Positions 17,162-24,804 of a stretch of 64,000 bases of DNA are shown here, one piece after another. The position numbers and the translations under genes were made by a program. Numbering within the stretch: the first letter of the stretch is position 1; every line of letters begins with the position of its first letter. Under the pieces are notes generated by a model. It had not been told where the DNA came from, searched no databases, and worked only from the letters and a program-made list of their open reading frames with translations. Location: NCBI GenBank assembly GCA_019635695.1, contig JAHBYZ010000008.1, forward strand, positions 1 to 64,000, given 5' to 3'. This DNA comes from Rhizobiaceae bacterium. GTDB taxonomy: Bacteria; Pseudomonadota; Alphaproteobacteria; Rhizobiales; Rhizobiaceae.

Positions 17162-17746
17162 TCAAGCCGTCAGCACGTAAGACGGCGATCTCATGCTGGC
17201 GAACTCGACGACCTGCTCGGCGACCAAAGCGATCTGCTGGTCGACCTGCTCGCCATGGCCGATCGTCTCGGGCGCGGACGGCGCGGCGGCCGAGTTGATG
17301 GTGGCGGCGAAGGGCGTCGGCCAGCCGCGGAGGGCATGCGTGATGGCGCGCAGAGTGGCGAGCGTCGAGCCGAGCGCCTGAATCCCTTCCGCGCAGACTA
17401 TGATGCCGACGGCGCGGCCGGTGAGATACGGCCGCACGTCGGTGCGCAGGTCCTCGGTGTAGTCGAGCGCGTTCTTGAGCAGGCCGGAAATCGAGCCATG
17501 GTAGGAAGGCGACGCGAGGATAACGCCGTCGGCGACGCGCAACGTCTCGATCAACTCGCGCGCCTTGTCGCTGCGCTTCGGCTCGGAGGGGTCGTAGGGG
17601 CTGAAATTGCAGTCAGCGCCGGCAAACATCTTCGTGTCGGCGCCGATGCGCCGCGCCACGGCGAGCGCACCGCGCAGCGCCCGTTCGGACGAGGAATTGG
17701 GCCGGAGCGTGCCTCCGATCCCGACCACCAGCGGTCTCTTGTTCAT
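17162..17746 (-). CDS. NAD(P)H-dependent FMN reductase
   Basis: A 194-residue flavodoxin-fold protein (GIGGTLRPNSSSERAL phosphate loop near residues 9-24, SPSYHGSISGLLKNALDY). The family includes SsuE, MsuE and ArsH-type reductases that supply reduced FMN. ATG 17746 follows GGAGGAG. Its position just upstream of the luciferase-like monooxygenase suggests it is that enzyme's reductase partner. Family and partner are well supported by motif and context; activity is inferred. Confidence 0.87.
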   Translation of the reverse strand: MNKRPLVVGIGGTLRPNSSSERALRGALAVARRIGADTKMFAGADCNFSPYDPSEPKRSDKARELIETLRVADGVILASPSYHGSISGLLKNALDYTEDLRTDVRPYLTGRAVGIIVCAEGIQALGSTLATLRAITHALRGWPTPFAATINSAAAPSAPETIGHGEQVDQQIALVAEQVVEFASMRSPSYVLTA

Positions 17747-18130
17747 CGCTGCTCCTCCGCTTCCGGCGATGCCGATGCTGCAACGCCAGTCCAGCAATCC
17801 CGAACGGCGGCTTGCCGGAACTGGAGCGATCGTGTCATTTCGTCTTCTGTCAGTCCAATATATAGTTCAGGCCGTTTCGATAACTATTCTTGTATGGTAT
17901 TCAGCTGAGCCCGACAGGCTGCCGGGTCCTGCCGGTGGCATCAAACCCCTCCAGATCAACGCATATGCGCGACGCGCAGCACGACGCATCCACCTTCGAC
18001 CGCCGCAAGTCCCATAACGCACTTGCTATCAAACAAGGGCAAACGCACTCTTGCATCTTTATCGAAGCATGGGCGAATGTGGCGTCGATGCCGGCTACCG
18101 GCAACGTTCGTTTGAAGTAGGAGCCCGCGA
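17747..18130. other. 384-base divergent intergenic region
   Basis: This region separates the reductase gene (minus) from a flavoprotein gene (plus). It contains no convincing coding frame. Its left half has an AT-rich stretch (about 17850-17905) with an inverted repeat; its right half ends in a TAGGAG ribosome site before the TTG start at 18131. It probably holds two back-to-back promoters. Confidence 0.6.
17862..17887. promoter_or_regulatory. Inverted repeat ATAGTT-N14-AACTAT
   Basis: Perfect six-base arms (17862-17867 and 17882-17887) separated by 14 bases sit in the AT-rich part of the divergent promoter region. The spacing puts both arms on one face of the helix about two turns apart, as expected for a dimeric regulator. 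The regulator is unknown. Confidence 0.35.
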
Positions 18131-19105
18131 TTGAGCGACGTCGCGCGAGAGCTGTTCGCAAACCTTCGGCTGCCGCTCGTGGCCGCCCCGATGTTTCTCG
18201 TCACGGGCCCAACGCTCGTCATCGAGGCGTGCAAGGCCGGCATTGTCGGCGTCGCCACGGCGTCATGGAGCCGCTCGCCGGAGCAGTATGACGAGTGGCT
18301 GGACGAGATTCAGACCGAACTGGCGGCGTGGACCCGCGCGACCGGCCAAAAGCCGGGGCCGCTGGTGGCCAATCTCGGAGCGCGACCGGCACCGCCGGGC
18401 GAGACGCCGCGCTGGGTGAGGGACCTGGAGATTCTCCAGCGGCGCGGCGTGCGCCTCGTGATCACCGTCAACGGCCTGCCCGACGAAATCGTCAAGCATG
18501 TGCACGCCTGGGGCGGCGCCGTGTTCCATGACGTGACCACGCTGAAGCACGCGCGCAAGGCGCTGGAGGCCGGTGTCGACGGGCTGGTGGCGATCGCCGG
18601 CGGCGGCGGCGGCCATGCGGGATATGTCAACCCGTTCGCGTTCGTGCCGGCGCTTCGCCGGCTGACCGACAAGCCGATCATCCTTGGCGGTGCCATCGCC
18701 AACGGCGCCGGGGTGGCGGCGGCAAGGTTGCTGGGCGCCGACCTCTGCTACATGGGCACACGTTTCATCGCGACGCGCGAATCGTCGGCGCCGGAGGCCT
18801 ACAAGCGCATGCTGGTGGCAGCGACCGCAGCGGACATCGTCTACACACCGGCCTTCAACCGCATCAACGTGAACCTGCTCAAGCCCTCCATCGTGGAGAA
18901 CGGATTCGACCTTGAGGCGCTGACCTACGAGCAAGCGCAGCAGAACCCGAATTTCGCGACGCGGCGCCTGTGGCGCGACATCTGGGCTGCCGGCCACGGC
19001 GTCGAGCTGATCGACGACATCCCCTCGGTTGCGGAACTTGTGGACGCCATAGAGCGGGAATACGGCGCGGCCAACGATCGCCATCTGGCCGCGCTCGGCC
19101 CCTAG
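18131..19105 (+). CDS. Nitronate monooxygenase-like flavoprotein (NPD family), second copy
   Basis: A 324-residue paralogue of the gene at 13827, sharing LPLVAAPMFLVTGP, the AGGGGGHAG flavin-phosphate loop and YMGTRFIATRESSA. Start TTG 18131 lies 8 bases after TAGGAG. Like its paralogue it converges with a metal hydrolase gene, here overlapping it by four bases. It probably acts on an enoyl-CoA or related intermediate; true nitronate oxidation is not implied by the family name. Confidence 0.85.
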   Translation: MSDVARELFANLRLPLVAAPMFLVTGPTLVIEACKAGIVGVATASWSRSPEQYDEWLDEIQTELAAWTRATGQKPGPLVANLGARPAPPGETPRWVRDLEILQRRGVRLVITVNGLPDEIVKHVHAWGGAVFHDVTTLKHARKALEAGVDGLVAIAGGGGGHAGYVNPFAFVPALRRLTDKPIILGGAIANGAGVAAARLLGADLCYMGTRFIATRESSAPEAYKRMLVAATAADIVYTPAFNRINVNLLKPSIVENGFDLEALTYEQAQQNPNFATRRLWRDIWAAGHGVELIDDIPSVAELVDAIEREYGAANDRHLAALGP

Positions 19106-20034
19106 CCGGCGAAGAACCGCCGCGGGTTGGCGTCGAGGAAGACCGCGATGTCAGCGTCGGTGAGGCCGCGATCGCGCAGCATCGGCAGGAAGTCGGTGAA
19201 CAGGTGGCTGTAGATCTCGCCGTCGCGGCCGGGCGGCGGTGTGGTTCGTCCGGCGAGGTGGCAGACGCGGTCCTGGCTCAGGATCACACGATCCGCAAAA
19301 CCTCCGCGCGTCAGCGCCACGACGCTGTCGGCCCGCACCGCGTCGGGCTGGAACTGTGCGTAGCCGATGCGGTCGAAGCCGACATATGAGCCCCGTTCGG
19401 CAACCGTCCGGTGCAGCGCGGGGTCCGCACAGCCGCAGCAATGGCCGATCAGGCAGCGGTGGGGTGCAACACCCTCCGCGAGCAGGAACGCCTGCTGTTC
19501 CAGCGCGCCGATGCCGTTCTCGGTGTGGGTGATGATCGGCACGCCGGTGAGCCTGTGCGCCCGGCAGGCAGCCGCGAGGAACTTCGCCTCGACGGGCGAG
19601 ATGTTTGCGGCGCTCGTTGCGCATTTGATGGCGCCGGCGCGGATGCCGGTGCCGTCGATGCCGGTCTCGATCTCGCGCACATAGTGCTCGACGATGCGCT
19701 CAACCTCCATGCGGCGCCAATGGCCCGGCAGGCCCGCTGCCTCGTGGTAGAAACCTGTCGTGCAGACGATCTGCATCTCGGCGCGCTCGGCGATCTCGGC
19801 CATCAGCCGCACGTCGCGGCCGAGCTCGATCGGGCACGGGTCGACGAAGCTGCGCACGCCATGCGCCTTGAGCGCATTCAGGCTGCGCACCGCCTGCGCG
19901 GCCACCCACGCCTTGTCGGTTTGCGCCGCGGGATCGAACTCGGCGCCGTGGAAGGCGACGAACAGATGCTCGTGCATCAGCGTGCGGCCGAGTTCCTCGG
20001 GCTCTATGGCCCCCGTCACCGTCTGAATCGGCAC
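19102..20034 (-). CDS. Phosphotriesterase-like lactonase/hydrolase
   Basis: A 310-residue member of the phosphotriesterase family. The binuclear metal site is complete: LMHEHLF near the N-terminus, the bridging Lys in AGAIKCATS, and His residues in ITHTENG and GHCCG, with Asp in LSQDR. Most characterised relatives are lactonases. GTG 20034 is preferred because GGGAG is six bases upstream; the ATG two codons earlier abuts that site. It could open a lactone formed by an oxygenase of this region; this is inference. Confidence 0.85.
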   Translation of the reverse strand: MPIQTVTGAIEPEELGRTLMHEHLFVAFHGAEFDPAAQTDKAWVAAQAVRSLNALKAHGVRSFVDPCPIELGRDVRLMAEIAERAEMQIVCTTGFYHEAAGLPGHWRRMEVERIVEHYVREIETGIDGTGIRAGAIKCATSAANISPVEAKFLAAACRAHRLTGVPIITHTENGIGALEQQAFLLAEGVAPHRCLIGHCCGCADPALHRTVAERGSYVGFDRIGYAQFQPDAVRADSVVALTRGGFADRVILSQDRVCHLAGRTTPPPGRDGEIYSHLFTDFLPMLRDRGLTDADIAVFLDANPRRFFAG

Positions 20035-20078
20035 GCGCATCTCCCGTTTGTCGGCGAGCCTAGCAGTCACGGCTCCGA

Positions 20079-20136
20079 CCGGTCCAATACCGGGATATTG
20101 CGCGGGCATTGACGTCATCGGTATCGCCGGACCGAT
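20079..20136. promoter_or_regulatory. Two inverted repeats in divergent promoter region
   Basis: CCGGT-N5-ACCGG (20079-20093) and ATCGGT-N8-ACCGAT (20117-20136) share ACCG-type half-sites and lie between the divergent phosphotriesterase-like and enoyl-CoA hydratase genes. They may be tandem sites for one regulator controlling both. No regulator gene is adjacent. Confidence 0.35.
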
Positions 20137-20246
20137 AGCGGCAGCGATATGCTTGCCAGTCCTATCAGGCATTGCCGCCCGCAGGCGCGGAACCTACCGT
20201 GATCGTCGCGACCGCCAGCGACCTTTAGCGGTTACGGAGGAGGATC

Positions 20247-20984
20247 ATGCTCGACGTGCTGACGCGCGAGGATTTCGACGGGATCGCTTCGCTGACTCTC
20301 AACCGTCCCGAAGTTCGAAACGCGCTGACGCCCGAGAGCTTTCGTCTGCTGCGCCGGCACGTCGACGACATAGCGGCGCGAACCGACGCGATCGGCTGCG
20401 TGCTGCTCAGCGCCGCCGGCGAGAGCTTCTGCGCCGGTTTCGACATGAAGTCGCTCAAGGCGAACGATGCTGCAGAACCGCGCAGCTTTCGCGCCGAGAC
20501 GATCACCGCGCTCGCCAACCTGCCGCAGCCGGTGATCGTTATCGTGCGCGGCCACTGCTTCACCGGCGGACTGGAGCTGGCGCTGGCCGGCGACATCATC
20601 GTCGCGGGCGAGAGCGCGATCTTCTGCGACTCACATTCGCGGCTCGGCATGACCGCCGGCTGGGGGCTGCCGCAACGGCTGTCGCGCCGCATTGGGCTGG
20701 CCGCCGCGAAAGAGATGATGTTCACGTCGCGCCGCGTGTCGGGTCAGGAGGCGGGGCGCATCGGTCTTGCCAACCATGTCGTTCCCGACGACACGACATG
20801 GCAGAAGGCGATGGAGCTGGCGCGGGCCATCGTGTCGAACGCGCGCGAATCCGTGCTGTGGACCAAGCGCATGCTGGATGGCGGCATCGACATGCCGCTG
20901 GCGGAAGCGCTCGCCTGGGAGCAGGACCAGAAGCCGAAGCGCGGCGCCGACTTCGCCACGCGAATCGACACGCAGCGGGCCTGA
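20247..20984 (+). CDS. Enoyl-CoA hydratase/isomerase family protein
   Basis: A 245-residue crotonase-fold protein with FCAGFDMKSL and RGHCFTGGLELALAGD, the two oxyanion-hole segments. ATG 20247 follows GGAGGAGGA closely. It lacks an obvious pair of catalytic Glu residues in the positions of classical hydratases (TGGLELAL retains one), so isomerase or other crotonase activity is possible. It converges with another crotonase gene two bases away, giving two crotonase genes end to end. Confidence 0.86.
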   Translation: MLDVLTREDFDGIASLTLNRPEVRNALTPESFRLLRRHVDDIAARTDAIGCVLLSAAGESFCAGFDMKSLKANDAAEPRSFRAETITALANLPQPVIVIVRGHCFTGGLELALAGDIIVAGESAIFCDSHSRLGMTAGWGLPQRLSRRIGLAAAKEMMFTSRRVSGQEAGRIGLANHVVPDDTTWQKAMELARAIVSNARESVLWTKRMLDGGIDMPLAEALAWEQDQKPKRGADFATRIDTQRA

Positions 20985-20986
20985 GA

Positions 20987-21763
20987 TCAGCCTTCGCGCT
21001 TGCGGCTCTTGTTCAGAAACGTCGAACGCAGCCTCACCGCGTCTGGCGACATCAGCGCTTCCGCCTGCGCATCGGCTTCAACCGCGAGGAACTCGTCGAC
21101 ATCGCTGGTTGCGCCATGCAGCAGCAGCGACTTGGTGATGGCGAGCGCGACCTGCGGACCCTGAGCGAGAGACTGCGCGATTTCCATCGCAGCGGCCTGA
21201 AATCCCTCGGTTGGCAGCACACGGCTGACCAATCCCATCGCCAGAGCGGCCGGCGCCGCGATCTTGCGATTGGTCATCAGGATATCGGCGGCGCGCTTGG
21301 CGCCGACCGCTCGTGGCAAGGTCCAGCCAAGCCCGTAGTCCGGAGCGGCGCCGACCATGACGAAGCCGGGCAGGAAATAGGCGTCCTCGCTGGCGACCGT
21401 GATGTCGCCGAGCAGCGCAAGTCCGAGCCCGGCGCCAACCGCCGGCCCGTTGACGGCGCAAACGACCGGCTTGTCGCGGGTGAGCAGCGCCGACACCCAG
21501 CCATGAGAACGCTGCATGCGCTCCCGCATGGCATCGACAGTCCTGACCTGATCGAGGCTGGCCAGATCGCCACCTGCGCAAAAGCTGTCGCCGGTTCCGG
21601 TGACCAGCAGGCAGCGCGCCTCGTCATCGGCGAAAAAGGCCGGCACTTCACGCTCCAGACCATGCCGGATCGCGTCTGACAGCGCGTTGCGGCGCGCCGG
21701 TTCGTTGAGGCGCAGGACACGGACGCCCGCGATCGTCTCGACGACCAGCGCCGGTTCGCTCAT
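20987..21763 (-). CDS. Enoyl-CoA hydratase/isomerase family protein
   Basis: A 258-residue crotonase-fold protein: NEPARRNALS at the N-terminus, FCAGGDLASL and NGPAVGAGLGLALLGD as oxyanion-hole segments. It is the last gene of the minus-strand unit SDR remnant-HMGCS/OB fusion-thiolase-hydratase, and its ATG overlaps the thiolase TGA as ATGA. It probably hydrates the enoyl-CoA made by the acyl-CoA dehydrogenase across the divergent promoter. It is only moderately similar to the neighbour at 20247. Confidence 0.88.
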   Translation of the reverse strand: MSEPALVVETIAGVRVLRLNEPARRNALSDAIRHGLEREVPAFFADDEARCLLVTGTGDSFCAGGDLASLDQVRTVDAMRERMQRSHGWVSALLTRDKPVVCAVNGPAVGAGLGLALLGDITVASEDAYFLPGFVMVGAAPDYGLGWTLPRAVGAKRAADILMTNRKIAAPAALAMGLVSRVLPTEGFQAAAMEIAQSLAQGPQVALAITKSLLLHGATSDVDEFLAVEADAQAEALMSPDAVRLRSTFLNKSRKREG

Positions 21764-22962
21764 TCGCCGTGCCTGCCGACAATGGTGACGGCGCAGACGC
21801 TCTGGCTCGGCATGCCGCCGAGATTGTGCGTCAGGCCGATACGCGGGTCCTTGAGCTGCCGTTCGCCGGCGCGGCCGAGCAGCTGCAGATACATCTCGTA
21901 GACCATACGCAGTCCCGACGCGCCGATCGGATGGCCGAAGCACTTCAGACCGCCGTCGATCTGGCAGGGAATGCCGCCGTCGGCGTCGTAGAAGCCGTCG
22001 CGCACGTCGTGGATCGCGCGTCCCTCGGCGCTGACGCCCAGATCTTCCATCGTCACCAGCTCGGTGATCGAGAAGCAGTCGTGCACCTCCATCATGCTGA
22101 TCTCGCCGCGCGGATCGCGGATGCCGCCCTCCTGATATGCCCGCGAGGCCGCCTGCCGTGTGGTGTTCACGTAGCCGCCGTCCCAGCCGTCGCCCTGCAG
22201 TTCCCAGCCGTCCGTCACCGCCAGCTGCAGCGCCTTGACGCTGACGAGATCGGTCTTGCCGAGCGAGCGGGCGATCTCCGGAGTCGTAACGATGGCGCAG
22301 GCCGCGCCGTCCGACACGCCGCAACAGTCGTACAGGCCAAGCGGCTCGGCGACCATCGGTGCGTTGAGAACGGTGTCGATATCGACCGCCTTGCGCAGAT
22401 GCGCGCGCGGGTTCTTCGCGCCGTTTGCGTGGCTTTTCACCGATACATGGCCGATGGCGCGCTTCAGGTCGCCAGCGTCGAGGCGGTGACGGGCGCGATA
22501 GCCGGCGGCCAGTTGCGCGAAATTGCCGGGCGCGGTGCCGCCGTTCGACATCATGTCGTAGACCAGCCCCCGAGAACGCACAGGCAGGCCGCCATAGCCG
22601 GTGTCCTTCAGCTTCTCGACGCCGAGCGCCAGCGCGATGTCGGCGGCGCCACTTGCAACCGCATAGACCGCGCCGCGGAACGCCTCGGTGCCGGATGCAC
22701 AATAATTCTCGACCTTGGTGACCGGAATGTTGGGCAGGCGCAGCGCGATCGACAGCGGAATCGACGACGGGCCGATGCTGGTCGCCTCGAAGCCCACCGC
22801 CAGCCAGGCCGCATCGAGCTGCGTGCGGTCGATGCCGGCGTCAGCCATCGCCTCGACATAGGCCTCGACCATCAGGTCGGCGGCGTCGGATTCCCAGCGC
22901 TCGCCGAAGCGCGTGCAGCCCATGCCGAGGATCGCGACCTTGTCCCTGATACCCCTTGCCAT
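21760..22962 (-). CDS. Thiolase-family protein (SCP-x/lipid-transfer type)
   Basis: A 400-residue thiolase-fold protein of the SCP-x/Ltp type. It has the nucleophilic Cys in ENYCASGTEA (about residue 88), EVHDCFS, GHPIGASG and a C-terminal NLGGMPSQSVC. Homologues pair with DUF35/OB-fold proteins and either thiolyse 3-ketoacyl-CoA or do retro-aldol cleavage. Its start shares one base with the stop of the HMGCS/OB fusion gene, which strongly suggests the two products form a complex. ATG 22962 is chosen over the GTG one codon earlier. Confidence 0.9.
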   Translation of the reverse strand: MARGIRDKVAILGMGCTRFGERWESDAADLMVEAYVEAMADAGIDRTQLDAAWLAVGFEATSIGPSSIPLSIALRLPNIPVTKVENYCASGTEAFRGAVYAVASGAADIALALGVEKLKDTGYGGLPVRSRGLVYDMMSNGGTAPGNFAQLAAGYRARHRLDAGDLKRAIGHVSVKSHANGAKNPRAHLRKAVDIDTVLNAPMVAEPLGLYDCCGVSDGAACAIVTTPEIARSLGKTDLVSVKALQLAVTDGWELQGDGWDGGYVNTTRQAASRAYQEGGIRDPRGEISMMEVHDCFSITELVTMEDLGVSAEGRAIHDVRDGFYDADGGIPCQIDGGLKCFGHPIGASGLRMVYEMYLQLLGRAGERQLKDPRIGLTHNLGGMPSQSVCAVTIVGRHGE

Positions 22963-24419
22963 CACGCCACCTTCGCGTTGAAGGCCGGTGCGGCCTTCCA
23001 GAAATATTTGGTGAAGCCGCGCACCTCGTCCACCGCGCGGATGCGGAACATCATGCGCGTCCTCATGCCGACGTCGACCGCGCCTTCGTCCACGTCCGTG
23101 AAGTCGGCGGTCAGCCGTCCGCCGCCATCGAATTGTACCGTGCCGAAATAGAGCGGCGGGTTCGGGTTATAGGCGAGCCGGTCGGCAGTAAAGGTGAGCA
23201 CCTTGCCCGGCAGATCGGCCAGCGGATACGGCTCCTGCGTGTCGATCTCGTGCGCGTTGCGGGCGACGGACACGCGCGTCATCGGAAACTGCACCGTGCC
23301 CGTCTTCGTGCAGCGCCCGCCGATCAGGCCGAGCACGGCCTTGCGGTTGCGATAGAGCACGGTCGCGGCAGTCTGCTGGTCGAGTTCGGCGCGGATGCCA
23401 CGCTCGATGTCGAGCGCGCCGGTCAGGGCAAGGTAGCGCGCGTAGTTGCGCATCTCGGCACGGCGCGCCAGCCAGCCGCGCACGCCGAGCAGCGGCCGCA
23501 CTGAGCCGATCCGGTCGGTGGCGCGGAAGGCGAGCACGTCGCAGCCCTGGCCGAAACCGACGACCACGATGATTTCGCCCGGCCTGGCGCGCTCCAGCAC
23601 ATCAGCCAGCAGCAGCAGCGGATGCGCAGTGCCGCTGTCGCCCATGGTAGCGGCAAGCGTGTCGGCAACGGCGGTAGCCGAGATGCCGGACTGCGCCGCC
23701 ACGCGGGCGCCGATACCTGAAGGGCCAGCAACGACGAGATGGGCGATCTCCGACGCTTTCAACGAAAGGCGGGACAACGCCTCTTTCACCGCATTCGGTA
23801 CGATCTCGCCAAAGCCGATTTCGCGGACCCAGCGGCTTTCCCAATTGTAGTCGTAGTCCTCGCCCGACGAACGGTAGTGGTCGACCATATCGACCGCGGT
23901 TGAGTGGGCGCCGAGGAACTCGGCGACGGGATCCTCGCCGATCAGGAAGGCCGCTGCCGCGTGGCCCGTCGTCATCTCGGCCTCGCCCGCCACCTTGGCT
24001 GCGCGCTTCTCGGCGGCGACGACGAGCGTCGGACCGCCGCTGCCAAGGCAGGCGGCGCGCAGCGCCGACGTGCCGGCGCGCTGGCTGCCGGCCACATCCA
24101 TCGCGGCGACCGCGTCGGGCAGGTTCAGCGCCTCCTTCACGACGACGCTGTTCTGACGGTCGGCGAACGGGAAAGTCGTCGACGCCATGACGAGCTGACC
24201 AACATCATCGCGCGAGCTTTCGCCCAGCGTGTCGCGGGCCGCCTCCACCGCCATGGTGATGGCATCCTCGTCCCAGTTGGCGAAGCAACGCTCGCCCTTG
24301 GCCATGCCCTTCAACCCGGGATTATACCAGGCGTTTGCTTCGGCGATTGCCGCGCGCGGCAGCCTGAGCCGCGGAATGTAGGCGCCGAAACGGGTTATGC
24401 CTATTGCCATGCCGTTCAC
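22962..24419 (-). CDS. HMG-CoA synthase-like protein fused to DUF35/OB-fold domain
   Basis: 485 residues. About 1-335 have the HMG-CoA synthase/KAS III-like thiolase fold (FGAYIPRLRL, GERCFANWDEDAITMAVEA); about 345-485 form a DUF35-type OB-fold domain. At the place of the nucleophilic Cys of HMG-CoA synthase the sequence reads DVAGSQRAGTSAL, so Ser112 probably replaces it. The zinc ribbon normally ahead of the OB fold has only Cys370 (GRCTKTGTVQFP). Thiolase, HMG-CoA synthase and DUF35 proteins form a substrate-channelling complex in archaea; here two of the three are fused and the thiolase is the next gene. The likely role is an acyl-CoA cleavage complex rather than HMG-CoA synthesis. Start GTG 24419 overlaps the preceding stop; ATG 24410 is an alternative. 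Confidence 0.82.
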   Translation of the reverse strand: MNGMAIGITRFGAYIPRLRLPRAAIAEANAWYNPGLKGMAKGERCFANWDEDAITMAVEAARDTLGESSRDDVGQLVMASTTFPFADRQNSVVVKEALNLPDAVAAMDVAGSQRAGTSALRAACLGSGGPTLVVAAEKRAAKVAGEAEMTTGHAAAAFLIGEDPVAEFLGAHSTAVDMVDHYRSSGEDYDYNWESRWVREIGFGEIVPNAVKEALSRLSLKASEIAHLVVAGPSGIGARVAAQSGISATAVADTLAATMGDSGTAHPLLLLADVLERARPGEIIVVVGFGQGCDVLAFRATDRIGSVRPLLGVRGWLARRAEMRNYARYLALTGALDIERGIRAELDQQTAATVLYRNRKAVLGLIGGRCTKTGTVQFPMTRVSVARNAHEIDTQEPYPLADLPGKVLTFTADRLAYNPNPPLYFGTVQFDGGGRLTADFTDVDEGAVDVGMRTRMMFRIRAVDEVRGFTKYFWKAAPAFNAKVA

Positions 24420-24670
24420 ACCGGATCCCAGCCGAAGATGTCGGCGGAACGATCCGCCGGATAGAAAGACGAGCGGAACGCCGGCGCCATGTCGGACGCG
24501 ATGCTGTCGACAGACCAGCCCTCGCTGCGATGCATGGAGCGGATCGGCCGCGGCTGGCTCATCAGGAAAATCTCGTTCTTGCGCACAGTGAAGATCTGGC
24601 CGGTGACGTCGCCTGCAAGCTCGCTGCCGAGGAAGACCGCCAGCGGCGCGATCTTGTCGCTCTCCGCCAA
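24416..24670 (-). pseudogene. C-terminal remnant of SDR-family dehydrogenase
   Basis: An 84-residue frame that matches only the last third of SDR proteins common in such clusters: IAPLAVFLGSELAGDVTGQI, then a tail ending SADIFGWDPV. The Rossmann motif and the catalytic Ser-Tyr-Lys are absent. An in-frame TAG lies two codons before the TTG start, and beyond it is promoter-like DNA. It keeps the four-base coupling to the HMGCS/OB gene, so the loss looks like a deletion that joined the promoter to the gene's 3' end. It may still be translated as a leader for coupling. Confidence 0.75.
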
Positions 24671-24736
24671 GGCCTACTCCCCGGCCAAGTTTCCAGCTGC
24701 GTTTTCATACGCGGCAACGGCGAGGTCAAGAATTTT

Positions 24737-24753
24737 TTGAAATCTGATTTCAT
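24737..24753. promoter_or_regulatory. IclR-type operator candidate, site A
   Basis: TTGAAAT-CTG-ATTTCAT, an inverted repeat with six matching arm pairs (TGAAAT/ATTTCA) plus one mismatch, midway between the divergent SDR-remnant/HMGCS operon and the acyl-CoA dehydrogenase gene. The same motif occurs at 26881-26897 beside the IclR gene. Two copies in the two divergent promoters of one module make a shared regulator likely. Confidence 0.7.
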
Positions 24754-24804
24754 TTATCCCGGAGGCTGCTATTTACGCCGGATATCAGCCGAAAGGAGTG
24801 CGCC

